Assembly: GCA_034434835.1 (NCBI GenBank) | Contig: DAOTXX010000076.1 | Location: 1 to 64,000, forward strand | Source of the DNA: JBGLNJ01 sp034434835 | Lineage (GTDB): Bacteria > Chloroflexota > Anaerolineae > Fen-1058 | Reading direction: 5' to 3' | Length of the DNA: 64,000 nt | Part shown: positions 54,119-62,571 of the stretch, one piece after another | How the letters are laid out: each line of letters opens with the position of its first letter | How positions within the stretch are numbered: position 1 is the first letter of the stretch | Position numbers and translations under genes: made by a program | The notes under the pieces: generated by a model | The model's database searches: none | The model's input: only the letters and a program-made list of their open reading frames with translations | What the model was told of the DNA's origin: nothing

Positions 54119-54750
54119 CAAAAGACGAACTGACCCGATTGAGTGAACTGGGCGTAGCGACTGTCTACGAAGCATCCGGTCGAGAGGGATTGGTGGATGT
54201 GCCGCTGATCCAGCTCGTGCCCGGCAGCCGTGCCGCCGGCCCGGCGCGCACCGTCTTGTGCGGTCAGGACGATAATCTGATGGTGCACGCCGTCATCGAA
54301 CGCGTCCTGCCCTGCGAGGTGCTCGTGTTAACCATGCCGGAGCCGCAGCCGGTCGCGCTGATCGGCGAGTTGCTTGCGACGCAGATCAAGGTGCGCGGCG
54401 CAGCCGCGATTTTGGTGAATGGGGCGTGCCGCGATGTCGAGGAACTGGCGAGCCTGGGATTGCCCATCTGGACGCGCTATGTGCGAGTGAAAGGCGCGAG
54501 CAAAACGAAAATCGGCGACCTCGATGCGACGGTCACAGTGGGCGGCGCGCAGATCGCGCCCGGAGACATTATTGTGCTCGATGCCGACGGCGCAGTCTGC
54601 ATCAAGCGCGAGCGAGCAGAACAGGTGCTTGTGGCCGCAGAGGCCCGCCTGGAACGGGAAGCGGCTTTGCGGGAAAAGTTGGTCGCGGGTCAGACGTCGT
54701 ATGATTTGCACGGCCTGCGTGATATAGTGGAAAGGAGTCGGAGGAGATGA
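54115..54750 (+). CDS. RraA-like 4-carboxy-4-hydroxy-2-oxoadipate/HMG aldolase
   Basis: 211 residues. A class II (metal) pyruvate aldolase of the RraA-like superfamily that would split CHA into pyruvate and oxaloacetate. The motifs are VATVYEASGREGLVD at the start, GPARTVLC, GELLATQIKVRGAAAILVNGACRDVEEL (Arg/Asp of the substrate and metal site) and the C-terminal GDIIVLDADGAVCIKRERAEQV. It has a C-terminal helix of about 40 residues, as in the aldolases and unlike RraA itself. It overlaps both neighbours (ATGA at each junction). Confidence 0.85.
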   Translation: MTKDELTRLSELGVATVYEASGREGLVDVPLIQLVPGSRAAGPARTVLCGQDDNLMVHAVIERVLPCEVLVLTMPEPQPVALIGELLATQIKVRGAAAILVNGACRDVEELASLGLPIWTRYVRVKGASKTKIGDLDATVTVGGAQIAPGDIIVLDADGAVCIKRERAEQVLVAAEARLEREAALREKLVAGQTSYDLHGLRDIVERSRRR

Positions 54751-55706
54751 ATGAGGAACCTGTTTACGATCTGGCGCACCTGGCGCACGTGGAACTGTTG
54801 ACGCCCAAGCTCGATGAGAGCCGGCGCTTTTTTGTCGAGGTGATGGGCATGACCGAGAGCGGCCGGCAGGGCGACTCGGTGTACCTGCGCGGCTGGGACG
54901 ATTACGAGCATCACACGCTCAAGCTGACCGCCGCCGCCAAACCCGGTCTGGGGCATTATGCGTTTCGGGCGAGCAGTCCGCAGGCGCTTCAGCGGCGAGT
55001 GGCCGCGGTGGAAAAATCGGGATTGGGCAAAGGCTGGAGCGAGGGTGACATCGGGCACGGCCCGGCCTATTGCTTCACCGATCCCGACGGGCACAACATT
55101 GAAATCTATTATGAGACCGAATGGTACAGCCCACCGGAGGAACTGCGCCCCGCGCTCAAGAATCAGGCACAGCGTTTCCCCGCCCGCGGCGCGAATGTGC
55201 GGCGGATTGATCACATCAATTTGCTAGCGGCGGACGTGCGCGTCAATCGCCAGTTTATGCAAGAGGTTCTGGGCTGCCATCTGACCGAGCAGATCATTTT
55301 CGACGACGGCTCTGAAAAAGGCGCGTGGGTGACGGTGTGCAACAAGTCATATGATGTAGCGATTGCAGAAGACCATTACGGCGCGCACGGGCGTTTGCAT
55401 CATGTGACCTATGCGGTGGATAGCCGTGAAGAGGTGCTGCGCACCGCCGATATTTGCCTCGAGCACAATGTATTCATCGAGACCGGCCCACACAAGCATG
55501 CGATCCAGCAGACGTTTTTCCTCTATATGTACGAACCGGGCGGCAATCGCTTTGAGGTCGCCAACGCCGGAGCGCGCCTGGTTCTTGCGCCGGACTGGAA
55601 GCCGATCGTTTGGAGCGAGGCCGAACGCAAGAAGGGTCAGGCCTGGGGTCTGCAGACGATCAGGTCTTTTCACACGCGCGGTACGCCGCTGGTCGAAGGG
55701 GAGTGA
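54747..55706 (+). CDS. two-domain VOC extradiol (catechol 2,3-) dioxygenase
   Basis: 319 residues, type I extradiol dioxygenase. The N-terminal VOC half (HLAHVELLTPKLDESRRFFV) lacks metal ligands. The C-terminal half has His156 (RRIDHINLL), His218/219 (GRLHHVTYAV) and Glu270 (GGNRFEVAN) as the Fe(II) facial triad, plus GPHKH and FFLYMYEP typical of ring-cleaving members. It opens a catecholic ring next to the hydroxyls. Gene order with hydratase, aldolase and tautomerase says the product is a muconate-type acid. It overlaps the aldolase gene by 4 bases. Confidence 0.88.
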   Translation: MNEEPVYDLAHLAHVELLTPKLDESRRFFVEVMGMTESGRQGDSVYLRGWDDYEHHTLKLTAAAKPGLGHYAFRASSPQALQRRVAAVEKSGLGKGWSEGDIGHGPAYCFTDPDGHNIEIYYETEWYSPPEELRPALKNQAQRFPARGANVRRIDHINLLAADVRVNRQFMQEVLGCHLTEQIIFDDGSEKGAWVTVCNKSYDVAIAEDHYGAHGRLHHVTYAVDSREEVLRTADICLEHNVFIETGPHKHAIQQTFFLYMYEPGGNRFEVANAGARLVLAPDWKPIVWSEAERKKGQAWGLQTIRSFHTRGTPLVEGE

Positions 55707-55707
55707 T

Positions 55708-56088
55708 ATGCCGCACCTGACGCTTGAATACACGGACAACCTCAGCTTTGACGTGCAATCGCTCCTGGCGCGACTGCACGCTGAACTGGTGGCGACCAGG
55801 GCCGTCAACCTCAAGGGCATCAAGAGCCGGGCGATCCGGCACACCGAATATCGCATCGCCGATGGTAATCCGGCCTATGCCTTTGTTCACGTCAACTTGC
55901 TCATCCGCGAGGGGCGTCCGCTCGAAATCCAGCAGGACGCCGCGCAGCGCGTGATGGCGGTGCTGAAACAGACCTTTGGGCCGCGCTTCGAGACCGGCTA
56001 CCTGTCGCTCTCGGTTGACATCAAAGAAATGCGCGAGGGCGTGGCGCAGACCTTGCACAACATCCCCGAAAAAGCTGAGTCAACATGA
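55708..56088 (+). CDS. 5-carboxymethyl-2-hydroxymuconate isomerase-like tautomerase
   Basis: 126 residues, the usual CHMI length. It starts MPHLTLEYTDNL: after Met removal this gives the N-terminal Pro that is the catalytic base of tautomerases. RAIRHTEYRIADGNPAYAFVHVNLLIREGR is the CHMI core. The reaction would be keto-enol isomerisation of the ring-cleavage product. ATG 55708 follows GGGGAG and the dioxygenase stop by one base. The end overlaps the next frame (ATGA). Confidence 0.9.
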   Translation: MPHLTLEYTDNLSFDVQSLLARLHAELVATRAVNLKGIKSRAIRHTEYRIADGNPAYAFVHVNLLIREGRPLEIQQDAAQRVMAVLKQTFGPRFETGYLSLSVDIKEMREGVAQTLHNIPEKAEST

Positions 56089-56820
56089 AAGATCTCACAG
56101 CAGATAAACTGGCGATCCGTGAGATGGTGGAGAACTGGGTCATGTGGCGCGACACGGGCGATTGGGATCGCTTTGCGACGGTCTGGCACCTGGATGGCTC
56201 GCGTTCGCGTGACGGCCACATGGTTCCAGGGACCCGCGCAGAAATTCATAGAAGCGAGCCGCAAACTCTTTGATCAAGGCGCCAACATCCTGCACATGCT
56301 TGGTGGATGGACGTGCGAGATCGCCGGTCCGCGCGCCATCTCGCAGGTCAAGATGACAATTCACCAGCGCGCGTCGCTGGAGGGCGTTCTCGTGGATGTG
56401 GCGTGCATGGGCCGCTTTTACGACTTTTTTGAAAAGCGCCAGGGCCGCTGGGGTATCGTCCGGCGACAGCCCATCTACGAAAAAGACCGGCTCGATCCGG
56501 TTGACCCTTCAGCAGTGCTGCGGCTTGACGCCGAGATTCTGGCGCGTTACCCCGAAGGTTATCGTCACCTGGCTTACCTGCAACTCAAGAACGGGTTCAG
56601 CGTCAAGATGGGGCTGCCGGGCCTGCGCGGCCCTGAAGTGGAAAAACTGTACGCCGAAGGTCAAGCCTGGATGGGAAAGAGCTCCTGCTTCGCTCAAGCG
56701 AAGCAGGCTTGTGTGTTTCCACCTCAGCGAGCCACACGGATCACCGGCCATCTCGTCTTCCAGCAAGTGGTCGAGCGCGGTCAGGAGCGCCGGGGCTTTT
56801 TTCGAGGTCAAGGAGTCTAG
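56085..56820 (+). pseudogene. SnoaL-like (NTF2 fold) protein, frameshifted, 3' end replaced by IS sequence
   Basis: The first 38 or so residues (MKDLTADKLAIREMVENWVM, ...WHLDG) are in the frame of 56085. The rest (VTATWFQGPAQKFIEAS, ILHMLGGWTCEI) is in the +1 frame. Removing one T near 56199 joins them smoothly as DGRVRVTATW, so a 1-base insertion is likely, real or from assembly. After GQAWMG at about 56675 the plus-strand translation is the antisense of a transposase fragment, so the natural C-terminus is lost. SnoaL-like proteins of this kind act as small hydratases, isomerases or dehydratases in aromatic catabolism. The start overlaps the tautomerase gene. Confidence 0.75.
56684..56820 (-). 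mobile_element. remnant of an ISAzo13-type transposase
   Basis: On the minus strand the sequence reads KKAPALLTALDHLLEDEMAGD followed by PCGSLRWKHTSLLRLSEA. It matches the N-terminal pattern I know from ISAzo13-family transposases (LxxLVxPxTRGDPxSPLRWTxKSxxxLA). Only about 40 residues remain and no catalytic motif is present. A hairpin CCTGCTTCGCTCAAGCGAAGCAGG is at its edge (56684-56707). Confidence 0.6.
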
Positions 56821-56833
56821 ATTTATTGACAAA

Positions 56834-57757
56834 TCAACTTCCAAGCAGACCAGAATTGGTTCTTTGAGATTCTGCACATAGCACAAAGTGCTTGGCTGCC
56901 TCTGATAATTCAACCCCTTTCAGGTAGCATAGGCTAATCTGTGTAGACACGCACGGGGTGATATCCACGATGGCAACTTGCGGTGTGGCAACGTAAAGCG
57001 CTAACTGTTTCATCAGCAGAGCGACTCCCATTCCCCTGATAACCAAATCGCAGAGATTCCCCAGATTGTGATCTGTGTAAGCGATTTTCGGTTCAAACCC
57101 ACTTTGTTCACAGGCAGTTATGCTAAGTCTGTACAGCATCGTCTGTTCTGCTGTCAGAAGAAAATCCTCATCCGCCAGCATCCGTAATGGTATCGTTTTC
57201 TGCTTGGCCAAAGGGTGGTTGATCGGGACCACGGCGACCATGATGTCTACGGCATAGGGTATTTTGACAAGGTCATCGTCCACTTCACCAATATCACGAA
57301 TAAAGGCGAGCTCACATTTTTTTCGCCGGAGCATTTCCTTCATCTCCTCTGAACCGGCTTGCATCACATTGATTGTCGATTGGGGACGGCTTTTCTTGAA
57401 ATTGACCAAAACATCTGTGATGTTGTATTGCGCCAAAGCCGGTATGGAACCCAGGGTCAGGATTTCTCGGTCAGTTGCAAGGCTGCTTTGCAAGATGGCG
57501 GTGTACTTGTCTTGAAGCTCTACGATCTGCTTAGCATAGGGCAGCAATAACTGGCCGAATTTGCTGATTCTCACCTTTCGGGTAGTACGGTCAAAAAGAG
57601 GAACACTCAACTCCGATTCCATACTCTGAATATGCTTCGACAGCGTTGACTGTGAAGAATAAAGTATGTCTGCGGCTTCCATGAAATTGCCTGTTTGCGC
57701 CAGAACAACAAACTCCCTCAAGTAGTTGATATCCAAGTATCTCACCTGCCTTTCCAT
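56834..57757 (-). CDS. LysR-family transcriptional regulator
   Basis: 307 residues. The N-terminal winged HTH is FVVLAQTGNFMEAADILYSSQSTLSKHIQSMESELSVPLFDR (about 15-56), followed by the effector domain in two lobes (LTLGSIPALAQYNITDVLVNFKKSRP...). It is transcribed away from the FAD oxidoreductase gene at 57896, the classical LysR arrangement, and probably controls that operon. The 3' end lies next to the IS remnant. Confidence 0.93.
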   Translation of the reverse strand: MERQVRYLDINYLREFVVLAQTGNFMEAADILYSSQSTLSKHIQSMESELSVPLFDRTTRKVRISKFGQLLLPYAKQIVELQDKYTAILQSSLATDREILTLGSIPALAQYNITDVLVNFKKSRPQSTINVMQAGSEEMKEMLRRKKCELAFIRDIGEVDDDLVKIPYAVDIMVAVVPINHPLAKQKTIPLRMLADEDFLLTAEQTMLYRLSITACEQSGFEPKIAYTDHNLGNLCDLVIRGMGVALLMKQLALYVATPQVAIVDITPCVSTQISLCYLKGVELSEAAKHFVLCAESQRTNSGLLGS

Positions 57758-57793
57758 TTATTCCATGTCAGAATAAATCATAGTTGAAATCGA

Positions 57794-57816
57794 ATTGCTT
57801 GTCAAGAATTCGCAAT
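57794..57816. promoter_or_regulatory. candidate LysR binding site in the divergent intergenic region
   Basis: ATTGC-N13-GCAAT is an inverted repeat matching the general T-N11-A type LysR box. It lies between the two divergent genes and overlaps the second inverted pair CGAATT / AATTCG. TTGTCA at 57799-57804 could be a -35 element for the plus-strand gene. Confidence 0.45.
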
Positions 57817-57895
57817 ATACAATCTCATTACAAAACAAAAAACCTCACAACGTGCTTTCGAGTTGAGGCAAACTAGATATAAGGAGGCCCGTGCG

Positions 57896-59287
57896 ATGAC
57901 TAGAATTATTGTAATAGGAGGTGGCTGTGCAGGTATAGCCGCGGCGGTAGGCGCGCGCAAAGCAGGCGCCGAAGTCACGCTGCTGGAAAGACAGGATCAG
58001 CTTTTGGGCATAGGTCGCATCGCTGGGAGCATGGATGTGGGCGGCCGGTATCCTCTCCATCTGGAAATTATCGAGATGGGAGCTCCTGAAGTCAACCAAG
58101 TGCTTGATTCGGTTTGTTTACCCAATGTTGAAAACTACCGCAAGTCTCATTATCCGCATCATAGCTTGCCTGGATCGGAAGAAATGACCAAACATTCGTG
58201 GGTCTATAATGTACTAACAGCAGAACCCGCCCTACGAAAATTGTTGCAGAAGATGGATGTGGATATTCGCTGGCGAAGCCGCGCTGTGGATGTGGAGAAA
58301 GAAGGGAATCACATCACCCGGGTCAAGCTGGCTAATGGCGAATGGATCGAGGGCGATGCTTTCGTTGATACCACGGGTTCAGCCGGGGGACAGAATCACT
58401 GCATCCCGGATGTTGGCGGGTGTGTGATGTGCCCTTGGATGCAGTGCACCACCTTTGGGAATCGGGTGGATATTTCTGGGAAAGCCGGCGCGACCACCGT
58501 GTGTATGCGCCAGAAAGATGGCCGGCCTGGTATCAAGTACAATGGGCTCTATCTGTACAAGGGGTCATTATCAAAAGAACTGCAACGGCAGTTGGACGAG
58601 ACCCACCAGATCTTTGTCCCCTTTAGGGATGTCATAGATTGGGATGTTGATCCAGAATGGAGTTGGGGCACCCGGGGACAGGATGGCAATGACGGCACGG
58701 GCCATCCAGCAGATCCAGAAACAAGCTGGAGAGTGGCGCCGGATGTGGGGCGGTTCCGCCTCCTTGATAGAGGCATATTCGCCGGCGGAGCGGGACCAAG
58801 CCCGATACCGCTTGAAAAGCTCAGACAAATACCGGGGTTCGAGAACGTCGTCGTGGCGGCTCCGGTGGGGGGACAGAATCTCTGGTCATTGGGATACGAT
58901 CTGGTCTTTTGTGAGAATAACTTGCGGGTCCCGCCTCTCGACAACCTGTTCACGGCTGGCAGCAAGGCGCATATCGTGGACGTTCAGCCCGGCATCAACA
59001 CGGGATACCTAGCCGGATTTAATGCCGTGAGGGCTGCCGTCGGCAAAGAGCCGATCGAACTTCCCCGGACCACGGTTACAGGTGATATCATTGCCTTCAC
59101 CCAGAAGTTTCTCCGGGATTCAGCCCAATCTGAATATGGAGGGCCAACCACGTTCGTCAGCGCGCACGCGGGTCCCTACCTGCGCAGGTTAAAGGATATC
59201 GGCTTTTTCCCGGACAACCCGGATAAATGCAAGAAGCGCATCGCAGATGCCGGCTTGACCGATTTCTTTAGGCAGAAAGTGACTTGA
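57896..59287 (+). CDS. FAD-dependent oxidoreductase
   Basis: 463 residues from ATG 57896, with AAGGAGG 7 bases before. The N-terminal dinucleotide fold is IIVIGGGCAGIAAAVGARKAGAEVTLLE. The middle contains VDTTGSAGGQNHC, and the C-terminal FTAGSKAHIVDVQPGINTGYLAGFNAVRAA is the second FAD contact, as in FAD_oxidored/fumarate-reductase-like flavoproteins. Several cysteines (GGCVMCPWMQC) near residue 190 might hold a metal or redox pair. Substrate unknown; LysR control and neighbouring ester hydrolases suggest a catabolic oxidation. Confidence 0.85.
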   Translation: MTRIIVIGGGCAGIAAAVGARKAGAEVTLLERQDQLLGIGRIAGSMDVGGRYPLHLEIIEMGAPEVNQVLDSVCLPNVENYRKSHYPHHSLPGSEEMTKHSWVYNVLTAEPALRKLLQKMDVDIRWRSRAVDVEKEGNHITRVKLANGEWIEGDAFVDTTGSAGGQNHCIPDVGGCVMCPWMQCTTFGNRVDISGKAGATTVCMRQKDGRPGIKYNGLYLYKGSLSKELQRQLDETHQIFVPFRDVIDWDVDPEWSWGTRGQDGNDGTGHPADPETSWRVAPDVGRFRLLDRGIFAGGAGPSPIPLEKLRQIPGFENVVVAAPVGGQNLWSLGYDLVFCENNLRVPPLDNLFTAGSKAHIVDVQPGINTGYLAGFNAVRAAVGKEPIELPRTTVTGDIIAFTQKFLRDSAQSEYGGPTTFVSAHAGPYLRRLKDIGFFPDNPDKCKKRIADAGLTDFFRQKVT

Positions 59288-59352
59288 AGAGGATCAATGC
59301 TCATCTTTGACAAACTGGCTGGATGATCAAGGTTCTTTCTCCTTTTCATTGT

Positions 59353-59381
59353 GGGGGGACGTTTCCTCAAACGCTCCCCCC
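59353..59381 (+). terminator. GC-rich hairpin after the FAD oxidoreductase gene
   Basis: GGGGGGACGTTT / AAACGCTCCCCCC with a CCTC loop and one bulged base, about 65 bases after the stop. There is no T-tract directly behind, so it may be a weak terminator or processing site. Confidence 0.5.
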
Positions 59382-59446
59382 GGTGCGCCCCGAGCATAGT
59401 TGGCTTTTCAAAATGGCCTATATTGGTCTGAAAAGGTCAAATCGGA

Positions 59447-60103
59447 ATGAACACAGAAAAATGGCAAACGCAAAAGGTCAAGGGCAGAGATGAAATTCTG
59501 CGAGATATAGAAAAGCGTGCGAACGCATATAGCGAGAGGGTCGTGCAAGACGTAAGAGACGTGATGAATGATTATGAAGTGGATATGTACCGGCTCATTC
59601 TTGCTGTCGGCAAGCGATATGGCTTGGACACCGCTTTTGAAATCATGAGCGAGACGGTCGCTGACAAACGGCTCAAGTGGCTCGACCAGGCGCAGGAATG
59701 GCTGGTCTTGGAAGGCACGGATCTTGAAAAGGGGCTTCAACTTTTTATCGGCTATTTCAAGCCCAAAGAGGAGGAGTTGAAGATTATCGAGCAGACGGAA
59801 TCCAGGGTGGTGTTCAAGCGCAAAGAGTTTGTCAATGCCATCACCCATACTTGTCGGGTTCTGGGACTTGACATCATTGAGGTGAACAACAAGATTTATG
59901 CCAGAGCCACGAACCGTATGTTGGCAAGAATCAGTCCCAACTTGAAACACGTCGTTCTCAACTACCAGGACGGTTGGTATGATGAGATGATCGAATTAAG
60001 CACACAAGTGACGATCCCGAATCACAGGTCGCCTGTCTATTCTGCCTATCCATCATATACACCTGAAGTGGAGAAGGAGAGTACTGATGCACACACAATC
60101 TGA
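59447..60103 (+). CDS. unknown 218-residue protein
   Basis: I do not recognise it with confidence. It is soluble and helical, with charged N-terminal helices (VKGRDEILRDIEKRANAYSE) and a mixed C-terminal half (FVNAITHTCRVLGLDIIEVN, NLKHVVLNYQDGWYDEMIEL). The spacing of the second half faintly recalls L-2-amino-thiazoline-4-carboxylate hydrolase-like proteins; this is weak. It overlaps the esterase gene by 17 bases, so the two are translated together. ATG 59447 has only a poor RBS (CGGA). Confidence 0.8.
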   Translation: MNTEKWQTQKVKGRDEILRDIEKRANAYSERVVQDVRDVMNDYEVDMYRLILAVGKRYGLDTAFEIMSETVADKRLKWLDQAQEWLVLEGTDLEKGLQLFIGYFKPKEEELKIIEQTESRVVFKRKEFVNAITHTCRVLGLDIIEVNNKIYARATNRMLARISPNLKHVVLNYQDGWYDEMIELSTQVTIPNHRSPVYSAYPSYTPEVEKESTDAHTI

Positions 60104-61223
60104 TGCAAAACCTGTGGTCTCCAATAAGCAAGCCCACTTTCAAGACGCAAAGTATCCGCCGTACGTGCACCCGGACGGGCGGGTCACGTTTCGGCTGAAG
60201 GCGCCCATGGCGCAAAGAGTCCAGATTGAACCCCTCAATGGTAAGCCTGAAAACAACGGCTATAACGGTCTGGGGAAAGCGCCTTATGACATGACCAAAG
60301 GCGAGAACGGACTCTGGAGTGTGACCACGCCGCCGGTTGTTCCCGGATTACACGGTTACTGGCTGGTGATTGACGGTGTCCGCGTCAATGATACCGCCAC
60401 GAAGAGTTATGGCGGTAAAATGCAATGCTGTGGGGTGGAAGTGCCGGAACCGGGGGTTGATTTCTATGACATCAAGGATGTGCCTCATGGTCAGGTGCGC
60501 ATGCAATGGTACTACTCGAAGGCGACCAACGCGTGGCGGCGGGCTTATATTTATGTACCACCGGACTACGACAACCATCCCGAACAACGTTACCCGGTCT
60601 TCATCCTTCGCCATGGCGGCGGAGAAGATGAAACAAGTTGGGTCGAACAGGGGCGCGCCAATTTCATCATGGACAATTTGATTGCGGAAGGCAAAGCCAA
60701 GCCAATGATCGTCGTGATGGATTGGGGACAGGCGCCGACGCCCGACCAACCCGTCCATATACCTGACACACCGCCTCCACCAGAAATAACGGAGGTCACC
60801 ATCAAAGAACTGATCCCCATGATTGATGCCACTTTCCGCACCACCCCAGACCGCGAGCACCGCGCGATGGCGGGGCTGTCCATGGGCAGCGTGCAGACGC
60901 TGTATATTGGACTGACCAACCTGGACACGTTTTCCTACCTCGGCATCTTCAGCCGGCGGCCTATGTCCGCGACTGAGTTCAACATCCAGAAATCCTTTGG
61001 CGGTGTGTTTACCGATGCGGCTGCCTTCAACCAAAAGGTGAAACTCTTCTGGTGGGGTGCGGGTACCGCGGAGGAAGGCATTTACAACGCGACGAAAAGG
61101 AACCTGGCAGAGCTGGCCCAAGCCGGTATCAAGACTGTCTTTGTCGAGTTCCCCGGCACCTCTCACGAATGGCAAACCTGGCGCAAAAGCCTGTATGACT
61201 TTGCGCCGAGACTATTCCGCTGA
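60087..61223 (+). CDS. CE1-type esterase with N-terminal E-set domain (feruloyl esterase-like)
   Basis: 378 residues. An Ig-like E-set domain (about 25-125, VTFRLKAPMAQRVQIEPLNG) precedes an esterase D-like alpha/beta hydrolase (YIYVPPDYDNHPEQRYPVFI). The nucleophile is Ser265 in MAGLSMGSVQ and the base His in GTSHEWQTWR. Characterised relatives are feruloyl or acetyl xylan esterases. No signal peptide, unlike many secreted members, so imported esters are the likely substrate. The RBS GAAGGAG lies in the end of the previous gene. Confidence 0.87.
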   Translation: MHTQSDAKPVVSNKQAHFQDAKYPPYVHPDGRVTFRLKAPMAQRVQIEPLNGKPENNGYNGLGKAPYDMTKGENGLWSVTTPPVVPGLHGYWLVIDGVRVNDTATKSYGGKMQCCGVEVPEPGVDFYDIKDVPHGQVRMQWYYSKATNAWRRAYIYVPPDYDNHPEQRYPVFILRHGGGEDETSWVEQGRANFIMDNLIAEGKAKPMIVVMDWGQAPTPDQPVHIPDTPPPPEITEVTIKELIPMIDATFRTTPDREHRAMAGLSMGSVQTLYIGLTNLDTFSYLGIFSRRPMSATEFNIQKSFGGVFTDAAAFNQKVKLFWWGAGTAEEGIYNATKRNLAELAQAGIKTVFVEFPGTSHEWQTWRKSLYDFAPRLFR

Positions 61224-61246
61224 TTGTCAGAATGGGAGAATCGCCC

Positions 61247-62488
61247 ATGACGAGTACCACACGAGGCCCTCTGCGCGCCGGCGCCGCCAAAGTGGATATT
61301 ACTCCCACGGATCTCACTGGCTTAACCAACCTCTGGAGACGTCCCTTCGAGGGTGTGCATGATCCAATCTTTCTACGTGCCCTGGTGGTGGACAACGGCA
61401 TCAACACCGCTGCCATTGTGGCTGCCGACCTTGTCGAATTTGGCGACACGAGTTCTGTGCGCGATCGGATCGCCAGAGAGATCGGCATTCCTGCTAGCCA
61501 CATCATCATCACAGCTAGCCACGATCACAATGCTCCTCGGGTCGGAGTAGTCACCCCCGGGGCAACTGCACACGAGGGTGGACCTGCGACAGCGGCATAT
61601 ACGGAGAAGGTCTATGACCAGATCGTCGAGGTTGTGCGGCAGGCCAAGGCGGCGCTGCAACCGGCGCAGGTGGGTATCGGCACCGGTACAGCCGACGTCA
61701 ATACGAACCGCGACATGTACACGGCAGAGGGTTGGAAGCTTGGCGTCAATCCAGAAGGTCCTTCTGACAAGACTGTCTGGGTCGTCAGGTTCGAAACCAC
61801 TTCCGGCGAGCTGATTGCCATCCTGATGAACTATGCTGTTCATTCGGTGGTGCTGGGCGCGGAGAACCGCCTGTTGACGGGAGATCTTGCCGGAGCGGTG
61901 GAGCGATTCGTCGAGCAGTACTACCACGACAAAGTGGTGGCCCTTTGGACGCTTGGCCCTGCGGGGGACCAGAACCCCAAATACGTGAGCTGGGGCACAA
62001 CTTTCGGGAAGGGTGACCATGAACCCGGCTACTCTCTCATGGATGCCCTGGGGCAGATCGTGGGAGAAGAAGTGGTGCGGGTGGCGGGTCGGATCGAACA
62101 TATGGCCTCAGAAGCACGCATTGAGGCAGACGAGCGAGTGGTGTCTTGTCCGGCAAGAATTCCTATCCGCGACCCCCAACGCGACGGGCTAAAGATTCAG
62201 CGAGTTGATTCCTTGAGCATTCACCTGGGGCTTGTGTTGATTAACCACATTGCGCTGACCTCCGTCTCTGGCGAGGTGGTAACCAAGCTTTATTGTCACC
62301 TCAAAAAGGACTCACCCTTTACGAATACCATCCTGATCACCCTGGCAAATGACCGGGTCGGCTACATCGTTGACGATGCCTCCTATGACATCCCTACCTT
62401 TGAATCAACAAACACGCCGCTCCAACGAGGATATGCCGAGGCTGCCATCGTCCATGGCTTGGTGGAGATGATGAGCCAATACCAGTAA
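61247..62488 (+). CDS. neutral/alkaline ceramidase-like zinc hydrolase
   Basis: 413 residues from ATG 61247 (GGGAGA 7 bases before; ATG 61232 is in frame but has no RBS). The start LRAGAAKVDITPTD, then the metal motif ITASHDHNAPRVG (His-x-His) and AVHSVVLGAENRLLTGDLAG are characteristic of the neutral ceramidase N-terminal domain. It is shorter than true ceramidases (about 650 or more), lacks the C-terminal Ig-like domain and has no signal peptide. The true substrate may be another amide or ester. Confidence 0.82.
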   Translation: MTSTTRGPLRAGAAKVDITPTDLTGLTNLWRRPFEGVHDPIFLRALVVDNGINTAAIVAADLVEFGDTSSVRDRIAREIGIPASHIIITASHDHNAPRVGVVTPGATAHEGGPATAAYTEKVYDQIVEVVRQAKAALQPAQVGIGTGTADVNTNRDMYTAEGWKLGVNPEGPSDKTVWVVRFETTSGELIAILMNYAVHSVVLGAENRLLTGDLAGAVERFVEQYYHDKVVALWTLGPAGDQNPKYVSWGTTFGKGDHEPGYSLMDALGQIVGEEVVRVAGRIEHMASEARIEADERVVSCPARIPIRDPQRDGLKIQRVDSLSIHLGLVLINHIALTSVSGEVVTKLYCHLKKDSPFTNTILITLANDRVGYIVDDASYDIPTFESTNTPLQRGYAEAAIVHGLVEMMSQYQ

Positions 62489-62571
62489 CCTTGCGCTGTG
62501 CTCATCTCGCTGTATTCTGGCATATATTGATTAGACAAGACTGAGCCTTTGGTTGTCGGAGGTATGGTGTA

